Positions 9,227-18,324 of a stretch of 64,000 nucleotides of DNA are shown in pieces. The stretch is taken from assembly GCF_030286045.1 (NCBI RefSeq), contig NZ_CP127390.1, forward strand, positions 1,939,482 to 2,003,481, in the 5' to 3' direction. Below the pieces are notes generated by a model. The model did no database searches and was not told the origin of the DNA. It saw nothing but the letters and a program-made list of their open reading frames with translations. Every line of letters begins with the position of its first letter. The first letter of the stretch is position 1. The DNA is from Propionimicrobium sp. PCR01-08-3 (GTDB lineage Bacteria > Actinomycetota > Actinomycetes > Propionibacteriales > Propionibacteriaceae). Made by a program: the position numbers and the translations under genes.

Positions 9227-9281
9227 CTCCACATCGGGACCTCGTCCTCCACTTCGCCCCACCTTACTCCATTTAGCTCCA
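9227..9281 (-). promoter_or_regulatory. MraZ box array upstream of mraZ
   Basis: Read on the minus strand, TGGAG or TGGGG pentamers occur at 9277-9281, 9267-9271, 9257-9261 and 9247-9251, each separated by exactly five bases, giving four boxes on a 10-bp period. A fifth TGGAG at 9227-9231 is in the same register, 20 bp further downstream. Known MraZ operators are runs of TGGG-type repeats with 10-bp spacing, so MraZ would bind one helix face here. The array lies between the mraZ start and its probable promoter. Confidence 0.85.
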
Positions 9282-9397
9282 CTTGCAGCCAACATCTCTC
9301 CCTGGAGTTGAGAGTTTCCCCACTTCTGGAGCACCAACCGGCGCGGGTACGATGATGGGCGGCCTGACTTCCATCTACCGAGGGGATCCCGGTTCGC

Positions 9398-10375
9398 ATG
9401 ACAGCTCAACGCGTCTTGACCCCACAACTCGACGTGCCGCAGGTACAGCAACTGGCTTCGTCCATGCGGCAAGCGATTTCGAGCATCATCGAGGGCAAGA
9501 CCGAACAGATCGATCTGGCAATCCTGGTGCTCTTCGCCGGTGGCCACCTGCTCATCGAAGATGTGCCGGGCGTCGGCAAGACGATGCTGGCCAAGGCTCT
9601 GGGACGCGCGATCGACTGCCGGGTGCGACGCATCCAATTCACTCCCGATCTGCTGCCCTCCGACATCACCGGCGTCTCGGTCTATAACCAGGAGACCCGC
9701 GAGTTCGAGTTCAAGCCCGGCGGCGTCTTCGCGAACATCGTGGTGGGCGACGAGATCAACCGCGCCTCGCCGAAGACGCAGTCGGCGCTGCTGGAGGCCA
9801 TGGAGGAACGCCAGGTCAGCGTCGACGGCCGGACCCATCGGCTTGCTCCCCCGTTCATGGTGGTGTCCACCCAGAACCCGATCGAGATGGAGGGCACCTA
9901 TCCTCTCCCCGAGGCCCAGCGCGACCGGTTCATGGCCCGCATCGAGATGGGCTACCCCACCCGCGGCGCCGAACTCGACATGCTGAATTCGCACGGCGGC
10001 GCCGACCCGCTGTCCGGCCTGCAACCGGTGACCGACGGGCCGAGCCTCACCCGGCTCGCCGAGGGTATCCGGCAGGTGCACGTCTCGCAGGCCGTCAAGG
10101 AGTACATCGTCGACATCGTCGACGCGACCCGCGAGAGCAGTGATCTGCGGCTGGGCGCCTCTCCTCGCGCCGGGCTGCAGTTGCTGCGTGCGGTGCGCGT
10201 CCGGGCCGCCATGGCCGGGCGTGACTATGTCATCCCCGACGACGTGCAGGCATTGCTGGCTCCGGTACTGGCGCATCGTGTGCTTTTGACGTCGGCGGCC
10301 CGGCTGGCCGGACGGTCCGGGGCCGACGCCGTGCTCGCAGCGGCCGCGACCGTGGCGTTGCCGCGGGGCAACTGA
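9398..10375 (+). CDS. MoxR-family AAA+ ATPase
   Basis: This is a cytoplasmic AAA+ ATPase of the MoxR group, thought to act as a chaperone for partner proteins encoded beside it. The 325-residue protein has Walker A DVPGVGKT (55-62), Walker B VVGDEINRA (115-123) and a sensor-like STQNPIEMEGTYPLPEAQ stretch, with a C-terminal lid domain. GAGGGGA lies about nine bases before the ATG. It heads a three-gene operon with a DUF58 protein and a transglutaminase membrane protein, the common MoxR/DUF58/TgpA arrangement. It is divergent from mraZ. Substrates are not known from sequence. Confidence 0.93.
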   Translation: MTAQRVLTPQLDVPQVQQLASSMRQAISSIIEGKTEQIDLAILVLFAGGHLLIEDVPGVGKTMLAKALGRAIDCRVRRIQFTPDLLPSDITGVSVYNQETREFEFKPGGVFANIVVGDEINRASPKTQSALLEAMEERQVSVDGRTHRLAPPFMVVSTQNPIEMEGTYPLPEAQRDRFMARIEMGYPTRGAELDMLNSHGGADPLSGLQPVTDGPSLTRLAEGIRQVHVSQAVKEYIVDIVDATRESSDLRLGASPRAGLQLLRAVRVRAAMAGRDYVIPDDVQALLAPVLAHRVLLTSAARLAGRSGADAVLAAAATVALPRGN

Positions 10376-10377
10376 CC

Positions 10378-11619
10378 GTGCGGGCCTGGCGCCGCCTCAC
10401 CATTCGGGGACGCATCGCACTGTGTTTCGGCGTGCTCGCCGTCGCTGCCGGCATTGTCTTCGGCCAGCGCGATCTGTTCTGGCTGGGTGGATTCTGCTTC
10501 CTCGTCACGGTCGGCGCATTGTTGATGGTCTCCTGGCCGGTCAAGGGTCTGCGTCACGAGCGCAGACTTGCCGTGGCCAGTGTGCCGGTGGACACCGAGT
10601 TCCAGGTGTCGCTGAAACTCACCAGCTCGGGGTTCAGTATTCCCCGGCTCCTGCATTTTGAAGATGTGGTGCCGCCGTCGATGGGGATTCGTCCACGTTT
10701 CGCTTTGTCGGCCGGAGTTCCGGCCGCTGGATACCGGGTCGGGTACCGGCTGAGAGGAGTGCAGCGCGGACGTTACCGGATCGGCCCGCTGCTGGTGCGC
10801 AGCCTCGACCCGTTCGGTCTGGCCAGAAACGACATGGCGTTCGTCTCCACCACCGAGATCGCCGTCACCCCCCGCGTCTTCGAACTGGCCGGGTTGGACG
10901 CGGGCAGCTCGGGCACCTCGGCGGAGGCGCGCAGCACCAGGGCCGGGCTGGTCGGCCAGGATGATGTGCTGGTGCGCGAATACCGGCGCGGCGACGATGT
11001 GCGCCGGGTGCATTGGCGTTCCACGGCCAGAGCCGGCGAGTTGATGGTCCGCCGGGAGGAGCAGTCGTGGCAATCGAGCGTCCGGCTGCTGGTCGACAAC
11101 AGGCGCGCTGCACATGCCGGCATCGGCCGGGACAGTTCGTTCGAGTGGGCGGTCTCGGCCGCCGCGTCGGTCGGATTGGCGATGCTTTCGTCCGGGTCGA
11201 TTCTTGAACTGGCGGACGCCGACGGTCTGACGATGGGCCCCGATTCCGACCGCAATGTCCGTTCTCAGCGGCTGATCTCCGAGCTGACCGACATCACCTT
11301 GACAAGCAGCGAATCCCTGGCGGCAGGACTGCTCGGCACCGGTGAGGCACGCTCGCCCGGTTCGGCCCTGCTGGCCGTGCTCGGCCGGCTCACTCAAGCG
11401 GACCTGGCGACGCTCATCGACGCCACTCCCCGTTCGGGTACGGCTCATGCGCTGCTGATCGACTCCCCCACCTTCGTTGGTGCCGCCGGGCGCGCGGCAC
11501 AGGCTCAGATCGCTCATGAATTGGCCAAGCGCGGCTGGTCGGTGGCTTTGGTACGCGCCCCGGAGTCGGTGCCCGATGCCTGGATCAGGCTGGCCGAAGC
11601 GAGCGGAGGGAGATCATGA
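10378..11619 (+). CDS. DUF58 domain membrane-anchored protein
   Basis: The protein starts at a GTG two bases after the moxR stop. Two hydrophobic segments (about 12-28 and 33-52) anchor it, followed by a roughly 350-residue soluble part with the DUF58 signature VREYRRGDDVRRVHWRSTA at about 199-217. DUF58 proteins have a von Willebrand A-like fold and are usual partners of MoxR ATPases; the domain here continues with a weakly conserved C-terminal region. Length is 413 residues. The TGA stop overlaps the next ATG (ATGA), so it is translationally coupled to the transglutaminase-like protein. Confidence 0.88.
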   Translation: MRAWRRLTIRGRIALCFGVLAVAAGIVFGQRDLFWLGGFCFLVTVGALLMVSWPVKGLRHERRLAVASVPVDTEFQVSLKLTSSGFSIPRLLHFEDVVPPSMGIRPRFALSAGVPAAGYRVGYRLRGVQRGRYRIGPLLVRSLDPFGLARNDMAFVSTTEIAVTPRVFELAGLDAGSSGTSAEARSTRAGLVGQDDVLVREYRRGDDVRRVHWRSTARAGELMVRREEQSWQSSVRLLVDNRRAAHAGIGRDSSFEWAVSAAASVGLAMLSSGSILELADADGLTMGPDSDRNVRSQRLISELTDITLTSSESLAAGLLGTGEARSPGSALLAVLGRLTQADLATLIDATPRSGTAHALLIDSPTFVGAAGRAAQAQIAHELAKRGWSVALVRAPESVPDAWIRLAEASGGRS

Positions 11620-13787
11620 TCGGCTCGGCCCGCAACTCGATCGCCGTCGTGCTCGCAGCCTTCCTCGGCGCCATTCCCCTCACTCAGCTGAGTTCGGACG
11701 CACGGTTGCTGCCCGCAGCGGCGATCGTGATCGTGCTGCTCGAGCTGGCCGCCTGGCTGACCAGACGACTCACCGCCCGGATCTGGCCGGGGACATTCGC
11801 CCAGGTGGTGGCCCAGCTCGCGATGATCTGGATCGGCTGTGCCGCCGCGGTAGGAGACGGGGCCCAGGACAATCCGTGGCAGGTCTTCGGGCTGGTGTGG
11901 AGCGGTGCCGGCGAGCACATCTATCAGCAGACCGTGCCGATGGACGCCAACGACCCGGTGCTGGTGGTGCTGCTCGCCGCCATTGGGCTGCTCACCATCG
12001 GAATCGATCTGGCGTTCATCGCAGCCGGCAGTGCCTTGCTGGCTGCCGTTCCGCTGCTCGGTGGCTATCTGGCCTCGATGATCGTTCTCGATCACGCGGC
12101 CGGCATCGTCTCGATCGTCGCGGTTTGCGTGGGCTGGCTGATCTTGTTGGCCTCCCGCACGATCGACCACGAAAAACGCTGGCCTCGCGGGCTGACGAGC
12201 AAAGACGCCGCCAAATTCAATCTGCGCGGCTTCACCGGCCTGGCCGCGACACTCGGCGCGATCTCGATCGGGGTTGCGGTGGTCGCCGGCATGGCGATCC
12301 CGCCCGACAACCCGACGTGGCGGCCCCGTGGTTCGTCAAGCGGTGGATCGTCGGTCGACCTGGTTGATCCGACCATCGAGCTCAACGAGAATCTGCATCG
12401 TCCCGACGAGCGTCCGCTGATCAGCTACACCACCTCGGCGCCAGGCGGAGTGCAGTTACGCAACACCGCCCTGACCGCGATGGACGCCAACGGCTGGCAC
12501 CTGCAGCAGATGGATCTCGAGCCGGGCAATCCCGATGTGCCCGAGGTCACCGGAACCACTCCGCAGCCGATCTCGACCTCGATCGCGATCGGCGACTATG
12601 AATCCGATTATCTGCCGGTGCCCTATTTCCCCCGCGGTTGGGACGCCGAGGGCTCGTGGAACTACGATCCCTCGACCCTCACCGTGCTCAATGTCGATTC
12701 CGGACGCAGCGGACAGGCCCTGACCGGTCTGCCCTATGCCGCCGAGTCGGTCATGGTGCAACCCAGCGACGACGAGATCGCTGCCGCGTCGGCCGGGGCC
12801 GATCAAGGCATCGTCGTCCCCGATGATGTGCCGGCCGACATAGTCGACCTCGCCCATCAGCTCACCGACGATTCCCCCACCGCCGGAGCCAAGGCCCTGG
12901 CCCTGGAGAGTTGGCTGGCCGATCCGGCACAGTTCAGCTACGACCTGAATGCCCCCGAAGGTACCGGCTACGACGTCTTGCTGAATTTCTTGTTCACCGA
13001 CCGGCGGGGTTATTGCATTCACTTCGCCTCATCGATGGCGGTGATGGCCGAGGTCATCGGCATTCCTGCCCGGGTCGCCGTCGGCTTCACCGCCGGCACC
13101 CAGCAGGACGACGGCTCGTGGTTGGTGACTTCGCACAATATGCATGCCTGGCCCGAGCTGTACTTCGAGGGACTCGGCTGGGTCAGCTTCGAACCCACGG
13201 TCTCGATCGGCAGCGGCGGGCAACCACCCGAGACCTCGCCCGAACCCACTCCACAGACTCCTTCCGAAGAGCCCACTGCGCCCGCCGAATCGCAGGAGCC
13301 CACGCAGTCTCCCGAACCGTCGGCGCCCGCGCCAGGGCCGGGGGAAAGTGGGCAGCCGATCGATCTGCGGATCCCGCTCGGTTTCCTCGCCGCCATCGTC
13401 ATCGTGGCCGCGCCGGCCACCGCCCGGGCTCTGCAGCGCCGCCGCAGGCTGGGGGCCCAGGCGGCGCCCGATCGTGTACGCGGTGCCTGGCGCGAGCTGC
13501 ACGCCACCGCCATCGATGTCGGGCTGACGTGGCCGAAGGCGACTCCGCGGCAGGCGGCTGCGTCCGGTTGGCCGGGGTTGAAGGCCGATGGACGCCGAGC
13601 CTTGCGCCACGTCGCCTTGCTGGTGGAGCGTCAACGTTTCGCTGCGGTGCCGCCCGCCGAGGCCGACGTCGCGGCCGACGTGGCGTTGATCACCACACAG
13701 TGGTATGCGCACGTTTCCAAGGGCAAGCGCCTGATGGCCCGGGTGCTGCCTCGCTCATTGTTCATGGGACGCCGCGAGCCCGATTAG
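11616..13787 (+). CDS. Transglutaminase-like membrane protein (TgpA/DUF3488 type)
   Basis: The 723-residue protein begins with six or so closely packed transmembrane helices (to about residue 235), then a large extracytoplasmic region holding a transglutaminase-like papain-fold domain. Catalytic candidates are C467 in RRGYCIHFASSMAV, H510 in SHNMHAWPEL and the acidic residue in GWVSFEPT about 15 residues later. A Pro/Glu/Thr/Ser-rich linker follows, then one more transmembrane helix near 585-605 and a cytoplasmic tail. The family is TgpA-like; its substrate is probably a surface protein or peptidoglycan, but this is not shown here. It is the third gene of the MoxR operon. Confidence 0.9.
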   Translation: MIGSARNSIAVVLAAFLGAIPLTQLSSDARLLPAAAIVIVLLELAAWLTRRLTARIWPGTFAQVVAQLAMIWIGCAAAVGDGAQDNPWQVFGLVWSGAGEHIYQQTVPMDANDPVLVVLLAAIGLLTIGIDLAFIAAGSALLAAVPLLGGYLASMIVLDHAAGIVSIVAVCVGWLILLASRTIDHEKRWPRGLTSKDAAKFNLRGFTGLAATLGAISIGVAVVAGMAIPPDNPTWRPRGSSSGGSSVDLVDPTIELNENLHRPDERPLISYTTSAPGGVQLRNTALTAMDANGWHLQQMDLEPGNPDVPEVTGTTPQPISTSIAIGDYESDYLPVPYFPRGWDAEGSWNYDPSTLTVLNVDSGRSGQALTGLPYAAESVMVQPSDDEIAAASAGADQGIVVPDDVPADIVDLAHQLTDDSPTAGAKALALESWLADPAQFSYDLNAPEGTGYDVLLNFLFTDRRGYCIHFASSMAVMAEVIGIPARVAVGFTAGTQQDDGSWLVTSHNMHAWPELYFEGLGWVSFEPTVSIGSGGQPPETSPEPTPQTPSEEPTAPAESQEPTQSPEPSAPAPGPGESGQPIDLRIPLGFLAAIVIVAAPATARALQRRRRLGAQAAPDRVRGAWRELHATAIDVGLTWPKATPRQAAASGWPGLKADGRRALRHVALLVERQRFAAVPPAEADVAADVALITTQWYAHVSKGKRLMARVLPRSLFMGRREPD

Positions 13788-13797
13788 TCTCGGGTTC
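13776..13797 (+). terminator. Weak hairpin at the end of the MoxR operon
   Basis: An 8-bp stem (13776-13783 with 13790-13797, one G-U pair) and a 6-base loop overlap the TAG stop of the transglutaminase gene. There is only a short T content after it. It lies in the 23-base gap between convergent genes, so it may end transcription of the operon. Confidence 0.35.
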
Positions 13798-13810
13798 TGC
13801 TGTGACGCGG

Positions 13811-14950
13811 TCAGCCGAGCAGCCAGCCACCCAGTCTCAGCACGCGCATCGTGCTGGCAACCGCTCGCTCCAGATTCGCCGGCCCCTGCCGCAGTGCGTC
13901 GTCGAGTGTTCCCGGGCCGGTGGTGATCGGAATGACGGCGTCGAAGGTCTGACCGACCAGATCGTCGACTCCGCGTCCGAGTGTGCCGGCAAAGGCAATG
14001 ACCGGCACGTCATGGCGGGCTGCCACCTCGGCCACCCCCGCCGGGGTCTTGCCCGAGCGGGTCTGAAAATCCATGCCGCCTTCTCCGGTGAGCACCAGGT
14101 CGGCGTCTTCGACTGCCTCGTCAAGGTGGGCGGCTTCGGCCACGATCTCGGCGCCACGGCGCAACTCGGCACCGATCGCCAAGAACGCCGCCCCGAGCCC
14201 ACCGGCGGCACCCGCGCCGGGCACGTCTCGCACATCCGGAGTGCCGGCGGCTACCAGGGCATTCGCAACTTTTTCCAAGACGCCATCGAGATAGCCCACG
14301 TCATCGGGCGTCGCGCCTTTCTGTGGTCCGAAGACGGCGGCGGAACCATCCGGCCCCAAAAGTGGGTTCGTGACATCGCAGGCCAACTCGATCGTCACCT
14401 GGCCGAGCCTGGGATCGAGCCCGCTGAGGTCCACTCGATCGAGATCGGCGAGCGCGGTGGGGTCGGGCGTCAGTTCGCTGCCATCGGCGGCGAGCCATCG
14501 GGCGCCCAGTCCGGCCAGCATTCCCGCACCGCAGTCGGTGGTGGCACTGCCGCCCAGGCCGATGATGAAGGTGGTGGCGCCCGCGTCGAGCGCGTCCACG
14601 ATCACATCCGCGACGCCAGATGAGGTGCTACGAAGCACGTCTCGTTCGTCCGGTTTGATCTGGCCCAAGCCCACCGCCGTGGCGACCTCGATGATGGCCA
14701 ACCCACCAGGATCCAGTCCGTAGACCGCCTGTATCGGTCGCCCGAGCGCGTCCACTGTCGAAACCTGCCGGAACTCGCCGCCGAGTACGGCGACCAAGGC
14801 GTCGGTGGTGCCTTCGCCGCCGTCGGCCATCGGGACCTCGACGCACTGTGCATCGGGGAAAACAGAACGCACGCCGCGGCTCATTGCTGCCGCAGCGTGC
14901 GCTGCGCTCATCGACTCCTTGAACGAATCCGGAGCCAATACAACTTTCAT
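13811..14950 (-). CDS. Glycerate kinase (GlxK/GarK family)
   Basis: Glycerate kinase phosphorylates D-glycerate with ATP; family members make 2- or 3-phosphoglycerate. The 379-residue length is typical, and the N-terminus VVLAPDSFKESMSA (3-16) and the GLGGSATTDCGAGML stretch are family hallmarks, with MADGGEGTTDA near residue 42. The ATG at 14950 lies 42 bases after the DUF3040 gene on the same strand. No glyoxylate or glycerate pathway genes are adjacent, so the physiological source of glycerate is unknown. Confidence 0.92.
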   Translation of the reverse strand: MKVVLAPDSFKESMSAAHAAAAMSRGVRSVFPDAQCVEVPMADGGEGTTDALVAVLGGEFRQVSTVDALGRPIQAVYGLDPGGLAIIEVATAVGLGQIKPDERDVLRSTSSGVADVIVDALDAGATTFIIGLGGSATTDCGAGMLAGLGARWLAADGSELTPDPTALADLDRVDLSGLDPRLGQVTIELACDVTNPLLGPDGSAAVFGPQKGATPDDVGYLDGVLEKVANALVAAGTPDVRDVPGAGAAGGLGAAFLAIGAELRRGAEIVAEAAHLDEAVEDADLVLTGEGGMDFQTRSGKTPAGVAEVAARHDVPVIAFAGTLGRGVDDLVGQTFDAVIPITTGPGTLDDALRQGPANLERAVASTMRVLRLGGWLLG

Positions 14951-14992
14951 TCCGTTGCCTATCGTCTCCGCGTCATTGCGGACGCCTGGTGG

Positions 14993-15364
14993 TCAGAGCC
15001 CACCTTCTTGACGGCGACGCCAGCGATCCTCCATCTTGCCCATGAACGGTTCGGAACTCGATGGCGGCGTCGGCTTCGCCTTTTCTGCAGTACCGGTGGC
15101 CTTTCGCCATGCCCCCAGAGCCACCACGGTGGCCACCAGCATCGCGAGGAAGCCGAAGATACTGACGATCCAGTTGGTGCGCATGCCGACAACGAGCAAC
15201 ACCAAGCCAAGCACGAAAAGCACGCCCGCCAGGGTCGCCCTGCGTCCGTGTATCTGTCGAGGAGTGCTGGTCTTGCCGAGAGTCTGAGCTAACTTCGGGT
15301 CGTCCTCAGCCAAGGACGCTTCAAGTTGTTCAAGGAGCCGCTGCTCTTCTTCTGAAAGTGCCAT
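14993..15364 (-). CDS. DUF3040 small membrane protein
   Basis: A 123-residue protein beginning with MALSEEEQRLLEQLE, the hallmark of the actinobacterial DUF3040 family. Two adjacent transmembrane segments (about 42-60 and 64-84) are followed by a short charged tail. The open frame starts further upstream, but the ATG at 15364 is preceded by GGAGGGGAGGAA, a very strong ribosome binding site, and starts at the conserved Met. The family has no known function. A homologue occupies the equivalent place after the division cluster in mycobacteria (Rv2169c, from memory). Confidence 0.88.
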   Translation of the reverse strand: MALSEEEQRLLEQLEASLAEDDPKLAQTLGKTSTPRQIHGRRATLAGVLFVLGLVLLVVGMRTNWIVSIFGFLAMLVATVVALGAWRKATGTAEKAKPTPPSSSEPFMGKMEDRWRRRQEGGL

Positions 15365-15906
15365 TTCCTCCCCTCCTGCCTCGCCTCGGTGCGCACCCGG
15401 CGCGTTCACCGACTTCGTACCAACAAGTGTAGTTGCACCAAGGTGTTCTCACGAAAGCCGTACGGCAATCGTTGATCAAAATCATGACGATTCGGTAACG
15501 GCCATGAAGACCCAGGACGCGACAGTGCGCCGTGGAGCCTCGTCCAGGCGAAATCGGTTACCTGTATGGCGGCAGTGTTCGCTGAGAGGGCAATGCTCGC
15601 CTCACCCAACCCAAAGGTTCACACTCCCGTTCGAATAATGAACTGGAACACCCCGTCCCCGGCCACTTCACCTGGACCTCGCGCCTCGGCTACCAATACT
15701 TCGTCACGCCCGCAGGAACCACCCGTATTGCCGCACCTGACTCTGGTCTCTCCTGATTCAGCCGAGTTTCATCTCTGATCTTGTAGACAGAATGATCATC
15801 AAACGGCGGGTGATTCTTCTTGGCACGCCGCGTCACATTTTGAAGCAGCATCGGGACATCAAGTAGCGGAACAGTTGCTTCAACCGGTCAGCAAATATGG
15901 CGCCAA
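15365..15906. other. 542-base region without an intact gene
   Basis: Between the DUF3040 start and the YhgE/Pip stop there is no convincing complete gene. The two short open frames in it (minus 15406-15609 and plus 15566-15778) have no recognisable family or ribosome binding site. One in-frame segment (15640-15756, plus) looks like the end of a degraded protein and is listed separately. The 5' part must contain the DUF3040 promoter. The stretch reads less GC-rich than its surroundings and is probably decayed DNA. Confidence 0.6.
15640..15756 (+). pseudogene. Remnant resembling the C-terminus of a DUF222/HNH endonuclease-like protein
   Basis: In one frame, 38 codons ending at TGA (15754-15756) read ELEHPVPGHFTWTSRLGYQY and then FVTPAGTTRIAAP. 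The PGHFTWTSRLGYQY pattern resembles the tail that follows the HNH motif in actinobacterial DUF222 (13E12-repeat) proteins, typically PGHLTWTSPTGR-like. No start, no DUF222 domain and no HNH cysteines or histidines are found upstream, and a stop codon lies about 16 codons before. I read it as the last scrap of a deleted gene. The match is from pattern memory only. Confidence 0.4.
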
Positions 15907-18324
15907 CTAATCGGGGCTCGTTTGGGCGCTCACCAGATCGTCCATGGTCGTCGTGCGGTGTTTGATGATCGCGGCTGCGCTCGCCACCAGGCCGAGCAGT
16001 AGCCAGAGCAGCAACTGGAAGACCGCCACCGCGGTACCGCCCGACGACGTGATCAGCGAGCGCATGGCGTCCAGGGCCGGGCTCATCGGCGAGATCGCGC
16101 GCAAGGTGGCGAACAAACCAGGTATTGCGTCGGTCACCATGGGAGCCATCGCGATCACCACGAACGCCAGCGAGACGAATCGTCCGATTCTGCCGAACCA
16201 GGCCACCAGCGCGTGATTGACCGCCACGAAGGCGAGCCCAGCCACCAGGCTGATGCCGAGCAGCCCCGCCAGCTTGGCGAACGGCAACCCGAGCGCGGCC
16301 TGTCCGATCGCCGTCACCGCGACGGCTTGGACGCCCACCACGATCACCCCTGGCAGCAACGCCTCACCGACCAGGTAGGCCGATGGACGCGCCGAACTCA
16401 GCAGCCGCTTGCTCAGCACCTTCACCACCATGAAGGTGGCCATCGCCCCCGCCCACAGTGCGAGCACCAGCAACGCAGTCGCCCAGCCGGTGCCGAGTGT
16501 GGCGGTGCCGGTCAGGTTGCCGGTGGACACCGGAGAAGCCACGACGTCGGCGAGATTATCCCGGTCGGAATCGCTGTAGGAGGGAATCTGGTCCTTGCCC
16601 TGGGCGATGCCGTCCGCGAACTGGCTCATGCCGTCCGCATACTGTGACACGCCGTCCGAGAATTGTGAGCCACCGTCGGCAAGCTGGTTCACTCCATCGG
16701 TCAGCTGACCGGCACCGGACGACAGTTGCGTCATGCCGTCCGACAGCTGATTGGCGCCGTCGACCAGTTGCCCGGTACCGTCGTTCAGCTGATTGGCCCC
16801 GTCGGCGAGTTGATCGGCGCCGTCGCTCAACTGGTTGGCTCCCGAAGACAGCTGGTTCGCCGCATCGGTGGTCTGGTTCATGCCGTCGACCAGCGGCTGC
16901 ATGCCGCCGGCGAACTGGGTGACGCCATCTGCCAGCTGGGAGGTGCCGCCCTTCAAGGCCTCACCGCCATCTCGCAGTTGGGTGGCCATCTCGAGAACAT
17001 CGACGCCGCCCGAGGGCAGCTGGATCCCGGCCAGCTGATCGGGCAACTTCTCGAGATTGTCGATGATCGGTCCGAGATCTTCGTCCTGGCGGGCGTCGGC
17101 CATCGTCTGATCGGCTGTAGTGATGCCGGCCTGGACGGCGGCCCAATAGGCGTCGCAGTCCATTCCGTCGGCTGTTGTGGTGCCGAGTGGACAGTCCAGG
17201 AAGCCTTCCGAGCCGTTCTTTTCCTGTGCCAGTTGTTCGACTGTCCAGCCGCTCATCTGCTCAAGCTCGGCCATGTCGTCCTGAGCTTGACGCATATAGG
17301 CAACCGCCTGATCGAGGCCTTCCTGGTCGCCGGTGATCTGCTGGATGGTCTCGGCGAGTTCGGGATACTGGCTCAGCACATCGATCATCGGGTTGACCAC
17401 TTGGTTCACACCGTCGACGTACTGCCCCACGCCGTCCGCGGACTGCTGGGCGCCCTGGGCCAGCTGCTGGGCTCCGGCGGGCAACGGCTGCACCTGTTGG
17501 GACAAGGTGTTCATGCCGGCCGCGTACTGGCCGACGCCTGACGCGTATTGATCCACCCCGACCGCATACTGGCTGACGCCGCCGGCGAGCTGGCTGACCC
17601 CGCCCGCGTATTGGCTGACGCCGGCCGCGTACTGCTGGGTGCCGCTCGCCGCCTGATTCACACCGGTGGCGAACTCGCTCACCCCCGACGCCGTCTGATT
17701 CAGGCCGTTCGACAGTTCGGACGCGCCATCGGACAGCTGGTCTGCACCATGCGACAGCTGCGAGGCGGCGTCCGCCAAGGTGACGAACTGCTCCCCCATC
17801 TGATTGAAGCCGACATAGATCTGATCGAGGTAGGCCGAGGTCAGGCTCTCATTGAGCACCTGGGCAGCTTCCTGTGCGACGACCTTGCCCAAGGTGGCAT
17901 CCGCGATGCCCGCCACCGGTGAGGTTTGTACCTGGATGGTGGCCGAATAGGCGTCCTGCGCGTCGCCCGCGTACGACGTGGCGGCGGCCGAGAAGTCCTC
18001 GGGAATGACGACCATCGCCGCGTATTCGCCGGTCTTCAAACCGGCCTCGGCGCCGTCGAAGGTGGCCTGCTCCCACGCGAGATTCTGTTCACGGTCCGAG
18101 TCGACGAGGGCGGCGGTGAGCTGGCGTCCCATCGGCACCAACTGCCCTTGCAGCTCGACGGCGACGTCCTGATTCACGACGGCGGCGCGAACCTCGTCCA
18201 TCCGGTCGTCGCTGTTCCAGGTGGCCCACAGCAGTCCGCCCGCCAACAGCACCGGAACCAGGATCAGCCCCAGCCAGGTCGTCCAGCGCAGCTTCTTGCC
18301 ACTACCAGCATGATTGATCGTCAT
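15907..18324 (-). CDS. YhgE/Pip-type membrane protein with long heptad repeats
   Basis: An 805-residue envelope protein. It has an N-terminal transmembrane helix (about 14-33) and a YhgE/Pip-like extracytoplasmic domain (VVNQDVAVELQGQLVPMG onward). Two long repeat blocks follow (about 175-300 and 445-580), built from seven-residue units such as QLSDGAN, QLADGAN, QYAGGVS and QYAAGMN. Between them is a cysteine-containing insert (about 320-430). From about 605 to the end come six hydrophobic helices like an ABC-2-type permease. YhgE/Pip proteins include the lactococcal phage infection protein; their transport role is unsettled. The ATG overlaps the MMPL stop as ATGA, so both proteins are probably made together and may form one complex. 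Confidence 0.85.
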   Translation of the reverse strand: MTINHAGSGKKLRWTTWLGLILVPVLLAGGLLWATWNSDDRMDEVRAAVVNQDVAVELQGQLVPMGRQLTAALVDSDREQNLAWEQATFDGAEAGLKTGEYAAMVVIPEDFSAAATSYAGDAQDAYSATIQVQTSPVAGIADATLGKVVAQEAAQVLNESLTSAYLDQIYVGFNQMGEQFVTLADAASQLSHGADQLSDGASELSNGLNQTASGVSEFATGVNQAASGTQQYAAGVSQYAGGVSQLAGGVSQYAVGVDQYASGVGQYAAGMNTLSQQVQPLPAGAQQLAQGAQQSADGVGQYVDGVNQVVNPMIDVLSQYPELAETIQQITGDQEGLDQAVAYMRQAQDDMAELEQMSGWTVEQLAQEKNGSEGFLDCPLGTTTADGMDCDAYWAAVQAGITTADQTMADARQDEDLGPIIDNLEKLPDQLAGIQLPSGGVDVLEMATQLRDGGEALKGGTSQLADGVTQFAGGMQPLVDGMNQTTDAANQLSSGANQLSDGADQLADGANQLNDGTGQLVDGANQLSDGMTQLSSGAGQLTDGVNQLADGGSQFSDGVSQYADGMSQFADGIAQGKDQIPSYSDSDRDNLADVVASPVSTGNLTGTATLGTGWATALLVLALWAGAMATFMVVKVLSKRLLSSARPSAYLVGEALLPGVIVVGVQAVAVTAIGQAALGLPFAKLAGLLGISLVAGLAFVAVNHALVAWFGRIGRFVSLAFVVIAMAPMVTDAIPGLFATLRAISPMSPALDAMRSLITSSGGTAVAVFQLLLWLLLGLVASAAAIIKHRTTTMDDLVSAQTSPD

